Assembly (NCBI GenBank): GCA_007922225.1 | Contig: ML679989.1 | Location: forward strand, 20,935,534 to 20,999,533 | Direction: 5' to 3' | Length of the DNA stretch: 64,000 nucleotides | Source of the DNA: Emydura subglobosa | Lineage: Eukaryota; Chordata; Testudines; Chelidae | Shown here: in pieces, positions 45,537 through 55,776 of the stretch | How positions within the stretch are numbered: the stretch's first letter is position 1 | How the letters are laid out: each line of letters starts with the position of its first letter | The notes under the pieces: model-generated | The model's database searches: none | The model's input: only the letters and a program-made list of their open reading frames with translations | What the model was told of the DNA's origin: nothing | Translations under genes and position numbers: made by a program

Positions 45537-46289
45537 TGTTGATTCTGGACACTTTGTGATCAGTGTGGATACCAGTGAGACACGGTCACCTGATTTGCAG
45601 CTCAATAAGGTTTAATGTGCAAGATTTTCTATAAATATACTAGTTAGATACAAAGCCTAAAATTAACTACAATATATCATACTCGCTAAGCCTGGAGAGC
45701 TAAGCAGTTACTCAGAAGGCTGTATACAGGAATGGCTTTCTTCAGGGGCCCTGCCAGGGGGTCCATGGATCCTCTGGTCCAACTGGCAGCACCTCCCACG
45801 GAATCAGGTGTTGATGGAGTGCCACCCTTTGTCTAAGTGGTAACTACTTATACCCTTCCATAAACAACCTTCACCTAATTATCTCTCTCTCATTATCATA
45901 TATGCTAATTACCTACATTGGGTTTCCACCCTTAACTACATTCCATTCTCACCATGATAATTGGGGTTGTCAAAACAACATCTGGTGATAGGAGGGGCAG
46001 AGTAAAAGTATGCCCCTTGGCAATAAAACAGTGTACCCCCAGACCTTCAAGGATAACTTGTTGTTCCCATCACCATTATCTATGTGCCGCTGCAAGCAAT
46101 ACAGTATGTGTATTTTGTCTTATTATGTGCCGTGCTGTGCAGAAACTGAGACATCTTCCAGTTGGCAGAGACTGAATAACTTTATAGATGTCATGCTACA
46201 GGGGTCAGAATAGCCAAGCAAGCAATTGAAGCTATGCGAGGCCTGTAGGACAGTGGTCAAGCAACTCAAATTGTACTGGGCCTCCAACA
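45537..46289 (-). repeat. ERV1 5' LTR
   Basis: 753 bp, pairs with 36899-37637. Compared with the other LTR it has extra bases near 45565-45580 and a rearranged stretch near 46150-46190. The outer end ...CCTCCAACA is followed by AGTAA and then resumed DIRS coding sequence. Confidence 0.85.
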
Positions 46290-47072
46290 AGTAACCCTAA
46301 TTTCCGACGTGTCGGACGTAGGATGGGGAGCCCACATCAGCACCAACCTAGGCACTCAGGAGCTCTGGTCGGGGAAGGAGAGGCATCTGTACATCAACGT
46401 GAAGGAGCTGAGGGCCATTCACCTAGCGTGCAAGGCGTTTCTCCAATTCCTGACAGGCAGAGTGGTGCAGGTGCTGACGGACAACACTGCAGCCATGTTT
46501 TACATAAACAGGCAGGAGGGAGCGCGCTCCTCAGTCCTCTGCGAGGAAGCTATCCGTCTGTGGGACTTTGCCGTGAGGCACGATTTCCACTTGACTGCCT
46601 CTCACCTCCTGGGAGTGAGGAACAACGAGGCGGATCGCCTCAGCAGGTCGTTTCTACCCCACCGTGACTGGTCGTTGACCCAGAGGTGGTGGCTATGATC
46701 TTCCAGAAGTGGGGTGTTCCCCAACTGGACCTATTCGCGTCAGCCTGGAACACGAAGTGTCCGAGGTGATGCTCACGCCGGGGTCACAAGACTGGGTCGA
46801 TTTCCAACGCGTTCTTCATGGACTGGATGGGGGCCCTCATGTATGTGTTCCTGCCCACTCCGCTCCTACCCAACGTCCTGCTGAAAATAAAGAGAGACAG
46901 GGCGAATATTATACTTATTGCTCCGGTCTGGCCGAGACAGCACTGGTTCAGCATGCTGCTGGACCTTTCGATCGCCCCACCCCTGGAGCTCCAAAGGCAG
47001 CACAACCTTCTATCCCAGGACCACAGTAACCTGTTGCACCCGGACCTGGACTACCTGCACCTCACGGCCTGA
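46290..47072 (+). pseudogene. DIRS RNase H and methyltransferase-like region
   Basis: Frame one encodes SDVGWGAHISTNLG, YINVKELRAIHLACKAFLQF, VLTDNTAAMFYINRQEG and RNNEADRLSRS, the RNase H block of DIRS elements with its Asp/Glu residues. After a stop near 46697 and a frame change, 46709-47072 continues with PQLDLFASAWNTKCP and RANIILIAPVWPRQHWFSML, the segment between RNase H and recombinase in DIRS. It begins immediately beside the ERV1 LTR, so the reverse transcriptase part is missing. Confidence 0.75.
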
Positions 47073-47089
47073 AGGCTCTGTGGCTGATG

Positions 47090-48669
47090 GAGGGAGAGAG
47101 AACCTACTTGGTGGAGGTCCTGCAAATCCTGCTCTGCAGCAGGAAACCTTCCACATAGGTTGTGTATGGGCTAAGTGGAGGTGGTTTACCTATTGGGCAG
47201 AATCCCGGGCCATTCCACCCAGCCTCTCACCTATACAGGCAATCCTGTAGTACCTGCTCCAGTTAAAGCGCCAGGGTTTGGCGCTGGCCTCTTTGAAGGT
47301 TCACCTGGCGGCCATTTCGGCCTTCCATCAGCCACTAGAGGGGAGATCGCTGTTCTCCCATCTGTAATCCGCCAAGACTGAGGGTTTGTGCTTTGAGATC
47401 TGAGTGGCGAGAAGGAGGCAGGCGGACAAGGCAGTATTTGTAAAGGCTGTTTATTCAAGCTACAAGCAATAACATTTAGACGCTTACCACAATCAGAGAG
47501 GGGAACCCCATTTCTCCCTGTAATTATAAGCAGTCTGCACTAGGAACGGACTTGGCCCATAGCAACTGCTGCGTCCTCCACAGGTCTACGGAGACTTCCA
47601 ACTTCAGTGTGTTATCCCTGTCATGATATAGCCCACTCCCTTATCCTAACTGGTTACCTTTTGATCTGCTAAAGGATTGGCTATTGACATTTGCTTTACA
47701 GTGTACTATTGGTGCACTTTTGGCCTCCAATCACTATAGCCTGTGGTTAGTTGTTTACTATTTTAACTGCTTTCAAGCTGCTTTAAACCAGTTTTGCGGT
47801 TATCGCACTTCTGCTTTTATCTCGGGTTCACAGCTAGGCCATTTTGGGCCTAGCTGCTGTCACTTATGATACTTTGGGCCTAGCCATTGCCACTTATGTG
47901 TCACAATATTCTTGCGCGCCCTACACCATCCCATGTCGGAGGTTCCTCAAGGGGTGGAGAGGCTTTATCTGCAAGTCTGTGACCTGGTGCCTCCCTGGGA
48001 TTTCAACCTGGTCCTCTCGAGACTCACGGGGCCTCCCTTCGAACCCATGACTTCATGTCCTCTGCTCATGCTTTCATGGAAGGTAGCCTTCCTGGTGGCC
48101 ATTACCTCAGCCAGGAGGGTCTCCCAGATAAGGGCTTTGACCTCGGAGCACCCTTATACAGTATTCTATAAGGATAAAGCTCAGATGAGGCCACATCCAG
48201 CCTTTCTACCCAAGGTGGTTTCCCAATTTCATTGTAACTAAGGTATTTTTCTCCCCATGTTTTTTCCCATACCTCACGGTTCAGAGGAGGAGAGGAGATG
48301 GCATTCGCTGGACGTCAGATGAGCCCTGGCCTTCTACATCGAACATACAAAGCCATTCTGGAAATCGACGCAGCTCTCCGTTGCAGTGGCCGACTGGATG
48401 AAAGGTTCACCTGTCTCCACCCAGCTCATTTCCTGGTGGATTACGTAATGCATCAAGTTCTGCTACAAGTAGGCGAAGGTGCCGCTTCCGGGAACCATCA
48501 CAGCACACTCAACCGGAGATCAAGTCTCATCTACAGCCTTCCTGGAGAGAGTGCCCCTGCAGGACATCTGCAAAGCTACCACCGGTTCGTCAGTGCACAC
48601 CTTCCCGTCCCACTATGCCATCATCCAGAAGGCGAGAGAGGACGTGGGATTTGGCAGAGGGTCCTGAGG
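47090..48669 (+). pseudogene. DIRS tyrosine recombinase, split by a solo LTR
   Basis: The N-terminal core-binding part (47090-47362) has ESRAIPPSLSPIQAI and LKVHLAAISAFHQPLEGRS. After the inserted LTR, the catalytic part resumes at 47931 with RFLKGVERLYLQVC, then FLVAITSARRVSQIRAL (first catalytic Arg). The second box reads AHSTGDQVSSTAFL where DIRS recombinases have HSTR, so the second catalytic Arg is Gly. The Tyr region SHYAIIQKARED is present. Stops and frame changes occur near 48240 and 48440. The enzyme would integrate circular DIRS DNA; this copy is dead. Confidence 0.75.
47363..47925 (-). mobile_element. Solo LTR with perfect 5-bp TSD
   Basis: A 563-bp insert starting TGTAATCCGCC and ending GCCCTACA, flanked by CCATC on both sides (47358-47362 and 47926-47930). 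Removing it and one TSD restores continuous DIRS recombinase text. A reverse-strand AATAAA (47450-47455) suggests minus orientation. No coding content. Confidence 0.85.
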
Positions 48670-48759
48670 GCAGCTCACCGGTAACTCCGACCCACCTCCA
48701 AGGTATTGCTTGTTAGTCACCTATAGTGGAATGGACATGAGCAAGCACTCAAAGAAGAA

Positions 48760-48989
48760 AACAAGGTTACTTACCAGTAACTGATGTTCTTCGAGATGTG
48801 GCCCTCTGTGACATCACTAACTCAGCAGCTACAATTGGACTGATGTCCAGGCACAGGCCTCTGTGGTCACTGTCTCAGCAGCTCTAGCTTTGAAGGATTG
48901 AGACAAGGCCTAGGGTTACATGAGCTGACTGGCGCAGGACCTCTCGCCGCCTGGGCTGCTGCCAAGCTATAGACCTCTAAGTGCTTATT
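48760..48989. other. Junction DNA between DIRS end and ERV2
   Basis: The first 50 nt probably still belong to the DIRS 3' end (TTCTTCGAGATGTGGCCCTC). The remaining 180 nt are unassigned. Confidence 0.4.
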
Positions 48990-49243
48990 GACTCAATACT
49001 TCTAGCAGACTGAGCTAAGCCCAAAGCAGTGGTAACTTCACTGTTTCACTCCAGGCAGTGTCAGTAATAAATCAATGGGCACACAGTGCTTCTGGCTGAT
49101 GAAAGATTGATACAAACAAGTTCTTGTAGCTAAAACTACTATTGATTAAATGTAAACAGACAGAGACATAAGCAATATGTTTAGAACAACCCAAATAATT
49201 ACTTACAAACTGAGATGGTATTAAGTAATTAACAGCAGTAGGG
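48990..49243 (-). repeat. ERV2 3' LTR, truncated
   Basis: Collinear with 55070-55290: 'AGTGGTAACTTCACTGTTTC', 'AATAAATCAATGGGCACACA' and 'AACCCAAATAATTACTTAC' all have counterparts there. It stops at 'AATTAACAGCAG' exactly where the CR1 begins. The rest of the LTR does not reappear after the CR1, so this end was lost. Confidence 0.7.
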
Positions 49244-51487
49244 GAAGTAGAACTGGGTGGCAACCTAGTCGGCAGTGACCATGAGATGGTCGAGTTCAGG
49301 ATCCTGACAAAAGGAAGAAAGGAGAATAGCAGGATACAGACCATGGACTTCAGAAAAGTGGACTTTGACTCCCTCAGGGAGCTGATGGGCAGGATCCCCT
49401 GGGCGGCTAATATGAGGGGGAAAAGAATCCAAGAGAGCTGGCTGTATTTTAAAGAAACCTTTTTGAGGGCACAGGAGCAAACCATCCCGATGTGCAGAAA
49501 GAATAGCAAATATGGGAGGTGTCCAGCTTGGCTTAACAAAGAAGTCTTTGGTGAGCTTAAACACAAAAAAGAAGCTTACAAAAAGTGGAAGCTTGGTCAG
49601 ATGACTAGGGAGGATTATAAAAATGCTGCTCGAACATGCAGGAATGAAATCAGGAAGGCCAAAGCGCAATTGGAGTTGCAGCTAGCAAGGGACGTGAAGG
49701 GGAACAAGAAGGGTTTCTACAGGTATGTTACCAACAAGAGGAAGATTAGGGAAAGTGTGGGCCCCTTACAGAATGGGGGAGGCAAACTAGTGACAGAGGA
49801 TGTGGAGAAAGCTGAGGTACTCAATGCCTTTTTTGTCTGTTTTCCCAGACAAGGTCGGCTCCCAGACTGCTGCACTGGGTGGCACAGAATGGGGTGGAGG
49901 TGAACATCCCACAGTGCTAAAGGAACAGGTCCAAGACTATTTAGAAAGATTGGACATACACAAGTCTACGGGGCAAGATGCAATGCATCTGAGGGTCTGA
50001 GGGCGTTGGCTGAAGTGATTTCAGAGCCATTGGCTATTATCTTTGAAAGCTCATGGCAATTGGAGGAGGTCCCTGATGATTGGAAAAAGGCAAATATAGT
50101 GCCCATCTTCAAGAAAGGGAAGAAAGAGGATCCAGGGAACTACAGACTGGTCAACCTGACCTCAATCCCTGGAAAAATCATGGAGCAGGTCCTCAAGGAA
50201 TCCAGTTTAAGGCACTTGGAAGAGAGGAAGGTGATCAGGAACAGTCAACATGGATTCACAAAGGGCAAGTCATGCCTGACTAACCTGATTGCCTTCTATG
50301 AAGAGATGACTGACTCCTTGGATGTGGGGAAAGTGGTGGACGTGATATACCTTGACTTTAGCAAAGCTTTTGATATGGTCTCTCACAGTATTCTTATCAG
50401 CAAGTTAAAGAAGTATGGGTTGGATGAATGGACTACAAAATGGATAGAGAGCTGGCTAGATCATCGGGCTCAACAGGTAGTGATCAATGGCTCCATGTTT
50501 AGCTGGCAGCTGGTCAGAAACGGAGTGCTCCAGGGGTTGGTCCTGGGTCCGGTTTTGTTCAACATCTTCATTAATGATCTGGAGGATGGGATGGATTGCA
50601 CCCTCAGCAAGTTTGCAGATGACACTAAGATGGGGTGGAGTGGTAGGGATAGGATACAGAGTGACCTAAACAAATTGGAGGATTGGGTCAAAAGAAATCT
50701 GATGAGGTTCAACAAGGACAAGTGTAGAGTCCTGCACTTAGGATGGAAGAATTCCTTGCACAGCTATAGACTGGGGACCGACGGGCTAGGCAGCAGTTCT
50801 GCAGAAAAGGACCTGGGGGTAACAGTGGATAAGAAGCTGGATATGAGTCAGCAGTGTGCCCTGGTTGCCAAAAAAGCTAATAGCATATTGGGCTGCATTA
50901 GTAAGAGCATTGCCAGCAGATCGAGGGAAGTGATTATTCCCCTCTATTCGGCATTGGTGAGGCCGCGTTTGGAGTATTGTGTCCAGTTTTGGGCCCCCCA
51001 CTACAAAAAGGATGTGGACAAGTTGGAGAGAGTCCAGCGGAGGGCAACAAAAATGATGAGGGGGCTGGAGCACAAGACTTATGAGGAGAGGCTGAGGGAA
51101 CTAGGCTTCTTTAGTCTGCAGAAGAGAAGTGTGAGGGTAGATTTTATAGCAGCCTTTAACTACCTGAAAGGGGGTTCCAGGGAGGATGGAGCTAGGCTGT
51201 TCTCAGTGGTGGCAGATGACAGAACAAGGAGAAATGGTCTCAAGTTGCAGGGCGGGAGGTCTAGGTTGGACATTAGGAAAACGCTTTTCACTAGGGGGGT
51301 GGTGAAACACTGGAATGGGTTACCTAGGGAGGTGGTGGAATTTCCATCTCTAAAGGATTTTAAGCTGCGGCTTGACAAAGCCCTGGCTGGGATGATTTAG
51401 TTGTGGTTGGTCCTGCTTTGAGCAGGGGCCTGGACTAGATGACCTCCTGAGGTTCCTTCCAACTCTATTCTTCTATGATTCTATTCC
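49244..51487 (+). mobile_element. CR1 LINE, 2.2 kb, 5'-truncated in the endonuclease
   Basis: Begins just before the SDH motif of the APE endonuclease (GSDHEMVEFRIL) and ends at the CR1 3' terminus (CTTCTATGATTCTATTCC). This is the longest CR1 in the window. It was inserted into ERV2. CR1 proteins carry endonuclease and reverse transcriptase for target-primed insertion. Confidence 0.9.
49286..51400 (+). pseudogene. CR1 ORF2 (endonuclease end and reverse transcriptase), frameshifted
   Basis: The first frame (49286 to about 49838) covers the endonuclease end and linker (CPAWLNKEVFGELKHKKEAY). Frameshifts near 49838 and 49998 shift it. The long frame 50006-51400 holds the reverse transcriptase: VPDDWKKANIVPIFKKG, QHGFTKGKSCLTNL, YLDFSKAFDMVSHS (catalytic Asp), [17 protein letters not shown] and FADDTK, then the CR1 C-terminal domain to the stop at 51398-51400. 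A short deletion follows FADDTKMGW compared with the copy at 30.5 kb. The 464-residue frame is open but lacks a full endonuclease, so the element cannot move by itself. Confidence 0.85.
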
Positions 51488-52076
51488 AGCCCATGGGGAT
51501 CCTAGCAAACACAACTGCTTCCCTTGACAGGTAAAAGCAAATGTGTAATAGCTGTCCTGATGGAAAGGGAGAGAAAAGAAAGCATTGGCTAAATCGAAAA
51601 CTGAAAAGCACTCTCCCTTCCATCCCCACAATGGAGGCCATCAGTGGGTCACCCAATTATTGGGCAAAAATCCACCACCAGCCTCGCAGTCCTGCCTTCA
51701 CTTTTAAGGACTGATCAGAGGGCAGCGTTATTGGGGCTTCACTGTTCCACTAAAACCCCTTGGCTTAAAAGCCCATCCATAGTTTCTTCAGGCTCGCTTC
51801 TGCCTCCCTTGGATCTTTGTATTGCTTATGGGGTGGGGGATCGGGGCCTATAACTAGGATTTCTACATCTATCGTACCACATTCTATTTTATCCTTAGTC
51901 CACACCTCCCAGCATTTTCCTGCATTTGCTAGAACTTCTGGCGTCCACATGGACCACCCCAGTTCTTCAGATGCTTCAAGGGCCACTATCAGGTAGCTTG
52001 CTGAAAGCACCACCAATTCCCAGGATGTGCCAGAAGGCATTTCCCACAGAACCCTGTTTGCAAAATCAGTTAACAC
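51488..52076 (-). pseudogene. ERV2 pol fragment
   Basis: Minus-strand frame with LSASYLIVALEASEELGWSM and VIGPDPPPHKQYKDPREAEA, collinear with ERV1 at 42412-42777. Next to it (51488-51660) lies degraded polymerase text equivalent to ERV1 near 42120-42230. Multiple stops. Confidence 0.6.
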
Positions 52077-54163
52077 TTAATTCTCTTAAGACATCAATTC
52101 CTAGGATCCCTTCTCCTCTCAAATCCATTAAGCCAAATTGCCCTTTTATTTCTCCTTTTCCTCATCCAACACAGCATGTCCCTGCAAAAGGGAACAACAC
52201 TCTGTGACTCATTAAATCCTAAAGTCTTAACTCCAGCTGGAGATTCAAACAGGTTTTCATTCTGGGCACTCCTCAAGGAATAAGTGGCATCTCTAGCTAA
52301 CAAATTCTTTACAAACACCACTCCTTCAAACTCACATACACCATGAATCTGCCCTACCTTTTAGTGTTGAACTGTGCCACTGCCGGGGGGAAGAGGAGGG
52401 CTAGGGTTAGGGAGGGAGCGGGAAGTGCACTAAGGATTTTCCCTAATGTGCTCAATCAGCCTTAACAAAAATTCCAGGATGGACAAGACCTAGGAGCCAT
52501 CTCCAACTTTCCACCCACCAGGGATCAGGGACTCTGCCCCCACTTAGCTAGGGCCTATCTCACTTCTCTTTCCTTCCACCCCTTTTGGCCTCACTTTTCT
52601 TTCAAAGTTAATCTGGGGAGGCTATTGCTGTAAACAAGATTGCATCACGCGGACATCATCTTTGCAATCTTTGCGCTCCATCCTTCTTTGGTTAATTTAC
52701 TGCTTTTCCCAAAACTTCTTTCCAGGCACTAATCAGCAGTAACATTCCGTATTACTTGGCAACCATTTCTTCAAAGCCAGTAAAATGCTTTCAGTAAAGT
52801 AAAGCCAACTGTGGCTTTAACCCTTACTTCTCAAAACAAAGAGCACACGGAAGGACAAAAAGGAAAAAAAGAGGCAGGAAGGGGAATAAGCAGAAGGAGA
52901 AGAGAGAGAGAAGAGAGAGGGAAGAGAGAGGAAGTGGAGACAGCAGAGGAGAGAGAAAAGGGGGGAGAGAGGGTGCGTGTAGAGAATGACTTAGGAAGAA
53001 AGGAAAACCTAAGCCAAGGAAAGTACAGACAACAACAAATCTAGAGGTGGGGCTCCATGGGCGAGCATCTGGGAACCCATACCACTAGCCCCTATCCTGG
53101 CTGAGAGGAGAGTTGGAGTTGCTGCCATCTGCCAGCGTGAGATCAGGGGTACCAGCTATACTTGCCAGCCATCCCAAGGCTGTGCTCCAGGTATAGGGGC
53201 CAACCAATTTTTTGAGGCTCTAGCCTGGTCAGGGGAGAAGCGCCAGGCCTCTACCCATTTTTCCCTCTGTGGTTAACCCATTCTAATCTTCCTCACTGGG
53301 AAGGCTATGGGTGTGGGCATCTGCAGCTCTTCCAGTATTTCAAGCAAGGGGCCATCTGGGGACTGCCCAGAAGAATCCAAGGGGAAAAAGAAGCTCATGG
53401 GAATCACCCCTCTCATACTCAGAATGAGGATATGAGTCCAGCTCCTCCTCTGACCCACCCCTCCTTCCTAGGCTATGACTCCCTTGACTCACAGCCACTC
53501 TTCCCGTTTGCTCTGCCAACATGGCTCTCCGAGCACAGCTTTGTCTCTTACATTCCCACCATCTTCCTGGGCCTTATCCTGGGAATCCTTCAGTAAGGGT
53601 CTAACAATTCCTTCGGTCTCCATGGTCTGCTCTTTCAATCCAGACATTTCTTGCGCCCGCCTGTTATTCCCTCACTCCCTGTCACATCCCTGCTTATGCA
53701 GTGCCACTACCTGAGCTGCCCTCAGGCTGGATATTTCTTTCTTTCTCAGTTTTCTCTTTCTTTAACTCCTCTATTTCCCCCTTTAGCTGATTTATCTCTT
53801 TATCTACTAGCATGCTACCATCTGCTTACAGAGCTGAAGGAACACTCTGGGGCCAATAAAGCTCCCAGGCTTCCAGACATCATTATCATGTCTCTGAATA
53901 AAGTCTGCCAAGCTGTTACCCAAAACCATTCCGAGCTTTTCTTTCTTTCTTTCCAGATGTTCCCTGTCCTTCTGACATATCTCCTTACCCAACCAGACAG
54001 TCTGAGCCCAGAATCAGTAATGGAATGTAACCATAAATCAACTCATGGACTATGACGTAGAAAATGACAGGTTGCAACCCTGTTCCACTGTCCCTACTGC
54101 AAACAAACTAACAATTTGTATCCATCGTCCCTTCGTCTCCACCACTCCTGACAACTGGCTTGC
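52077..54163 (-). pseudogene. ERV2 gag/leader remnant, mostly unreadable
   Basis: By position this should be protease and gag. Short minus-strand pieces support that weakly: a coiled-coil-like KDREHLERKKEKLGMVLGNS (53807-53992) and an acidic stretch near 53400. Between 52840 and 52980 lies a purine-rich GAGAGA/GGAA tract. No frame is longer than about 100 residues. Confidence 0.4.
52840..52980. repeat. Purine-rich low-complexity tract
   Basis: About 140 nt of almost pure A/G, mainly (GA)n and GGAA/GGGG pieces, within the ERV2 remnant. Pyrimidine-rich on the minus strand. Confidence 0.6.
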
Positions 54164-55046
54164 TGTAGCCGGGAGGCGTGGCCTCCCTCAGACATTGACA
54201 GTGAGGGAGAGCCAAACTCCTTCTGGGGGGCAGAGCCCAGGAGGACAACCCCACCTGACCGGAAGCAGAAAGGCGGGGTCAGAAGTATAAAAAGCAGGCC
54301 TTCCCACTCAGTAAGGGGAAGGAGGCTGAGGGAGAAGGACGTCTCTCCCTTGGTGCTGGGGCCTGGGTCTGGACCTGGACCAGATCGTTACCCAGAGGAG
54401 AGGCTGCCGGAGCTGCCAACTGCCTGAGGACCTGGAGGAGCTACCTCAGCCCGGCGAGTCGGAGGAGACCCCTGGATCTTGTGACCTGGAGGAGCTGCTG
54501 TCCGCGGATGGCTCCAAAGAGTTCCCGGACCTGCTGTTGAGTGATGAGGCCAAGGGATTCTGGAACTTCCCTCAGGCAGAGTATCCCGAGGAAATGGAGC
54601 GACTCAAGGGACAAGGTACTCTAGGGAAAGGGGGGAAGGAAAGAGCCCAGGGGAGCCAGACACCCGTCCGGCTGCGTTATGGCCTCTAGCCGGGTCAGTG
54701 CTTTTCAGCTGGAGCCCTGCTGACCCAGCAACAGGACAACCCATCACAGCCAGGGCCCTGGGCTGGGACGCAGTGGAGTTGGGTGGGCCTGTGTCCCCCT
54801 CCCCTTTCCTACCTTGACCTAGGGGTGATCACCCTGCTGAGGGCTAGAGCCTGTTCCCTCCTGCCTGTCTTGCCCTGCCTAAGGGCCGGGACATTGAACT
54901 GTTTACTCTCCCTGCTGAGGGCTAAAGACTGTTACCCTTCTGTTAGAACGCCTCACAGTCTGCAGGCACCGGGAGGTGTGGCCCCCCCTCAGAGACTGAT
55001 GTTGAGGGAGGGCTGCCGGCCCTGCCCATGACAGGGGACATTTACA
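54164..55046 (+). mobile_element. GC-rich LTR family, copy B (in ERV2 leader)
   Basis: Begins TGTAGCCGGG and ends CATTTACA, flanked by a perfect CTTGC duplication (54159-54163, 55047-55051). The left-end motif GGGAGGCGTGGCCTCCCTCA recurs near the right end (about 54969-55013). The TATAAAAAG box is at about 54286-54294. A frame open for 119 codons (54330-54689, no early ATG) encodes acidic repeats: DLEELPQPGESEE, CDLEELLSADGSKEFPDLL, KGFWNFPQAEYPEE. The 3' module 'GGGCCCTGGGCTGGGACGCA' starts near 54753. It is 883 bp with no polymerase. Confidence 0.85.
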
Positions 55047-55057
55047 CTTGCCAAATG

Positions 55058-55776
55058 TGTTACTCAGGGCTTTAAACACAAAGTAGTGGTAACTTAACTG
55101 TTTCACTCCTGGCGGTGTCAGGAATAAATCAATGGGAACACAGCACTTCCAGCTGATGAAAGATTGATACAAACAGGGGCTCTATCTAAAACTACTATTT
55201 ATTAGATTTAAGCACAGACAGATATAAGCAATAGGTTTAGAACATCCCAAATAATTACCTACAATCTGAGATGATATCGTAATTAACAGCAGGTCAACGA
55301 TGGCTGGTTGCTTCCCCACCCAGGAGTAATGTCTCAGGACAAAGTCTCTCAGGATAGCTTCAGAGACTAGATAACAAAGTGCACTTTGGAGCTGGTCTTT
55401 TTATAAGTAGCTTTGACAAAACACATACTCACAGTGCCCCTACTGGGTCATCACTTCCCCTAACTTCAATAAACTACTTGTCAATAAAACATTCCTAACA
55501 GTCTTAGCTATAATAAACGTCTGTATCAAAGGTGCCCAAACTCAAGTTCTCCTTCCACTTATTTTCTTTCAATCTCATAATTTGTTGTCTCTCCTCTCCC
55601 CTATTCCCACGCTGATTAGCAGAAACAGCAAGCATGCAGCTAGTATTTAGCCTTGCCTCCAAAAGCTCTGCTCGTCCAAATTAATCCTTAACTAGGTGAT
55701 GTTCTATTTATTAATTAATAGTGGCTGAATACACACAATATGGCTGCAATTAGCTTCATCAAATTCTGGGGTAACA
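55058..55776 (-). repeat. ERV2 5' LTR
   Basis: 719 bp with TGTTAC at the left and GTAACA at the right as inverted ends. Its first 230 bp match 48990-49243. A reverse-strand AATAAA (55198-55203) fits minus orientation. Ends are inferred from the short inverted repeat only. Confidence 0.6.

Larger units (their letters stand above)
36899..46289 (-). mobile_element. Endogenous retrovirus (ERV1), minus strand, inserted into the DIRS element
   Basis: Two direct LTRs (36899-37637 and 45537-46289) enclose a decayed provirus read on the minus strand: gag (about 45381 to 43990), protease (about 43020 to 42780), reverse transcriptase (about 42420 to 41126) and env (40929 to 37712). LTRs have TGTTG...CAACA ends. 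The flanks read GGTAA on the left and AGTAA on the right, an imperfect 5-bp TSD. Inner signals fit: a tRNA-Asn-like primer site beside the 5' LTR and a purine tract beside the 3' LTR. It is interrupted by GC-rich LTR A (38385-39493) and by block D (about 43440-43990). RNase H and integrase are not found, so it cannot be autonomous. All genes carry stops or frameshifts. Confidence 0.9.
36110..48759 (+). mobile_element. DIRS-like YR retrotransposon, interrupted by an ERV and a solo LTR
   Basis: The outer ends are inverted copies of one 43-nt sequence. The left end starts TTCTTCTTTGAGTGCTTGCT at 36110; its reverse complement lies at 48717-48759, with one mismatch. Inverted terminal repeats plus a tyrosine recombinase are the hallmark of DIRS elements, which integrate as circles and not through a DDE integrase. 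The left arm (36110-36898) has the start of ORF1. The right arm (46290-48759) has RNase H, the following methyltransferase-like region and the recombinase. The rest of gag and the reverse transcriptase are missing, so this copy was internally deleted and non-autonomous. Sequence beyond 48759 ('GGTTACTTACCAGTAACTGA', 'TTCTTCGAGATGTG') may still belong to its complex 3' end. Confidence 0.8.
48990..55776 (-). mobile_element. Second endogenous retrovirus (ERV2), minus strand, heavily damaged
   Basis: Bounded by related LTR sequence at 48990-49243 and 55058-55776. Internally it retains minus-strand polymerase/protease-linker text (51488-52076) and gag-like text (about 53270-54060). The segment VIGPDPPPHKQYK matches ERV1's IVGPDPPLQKQYK at the same place, so ERV1 and ERV2 are relatives. 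Env and most of pol are gone and are replaced in position by a CR1 (49244-51487). GC-rich LTR B sits in the leader at 54164-55046. No intact gene remains. Confidence 0.7.
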
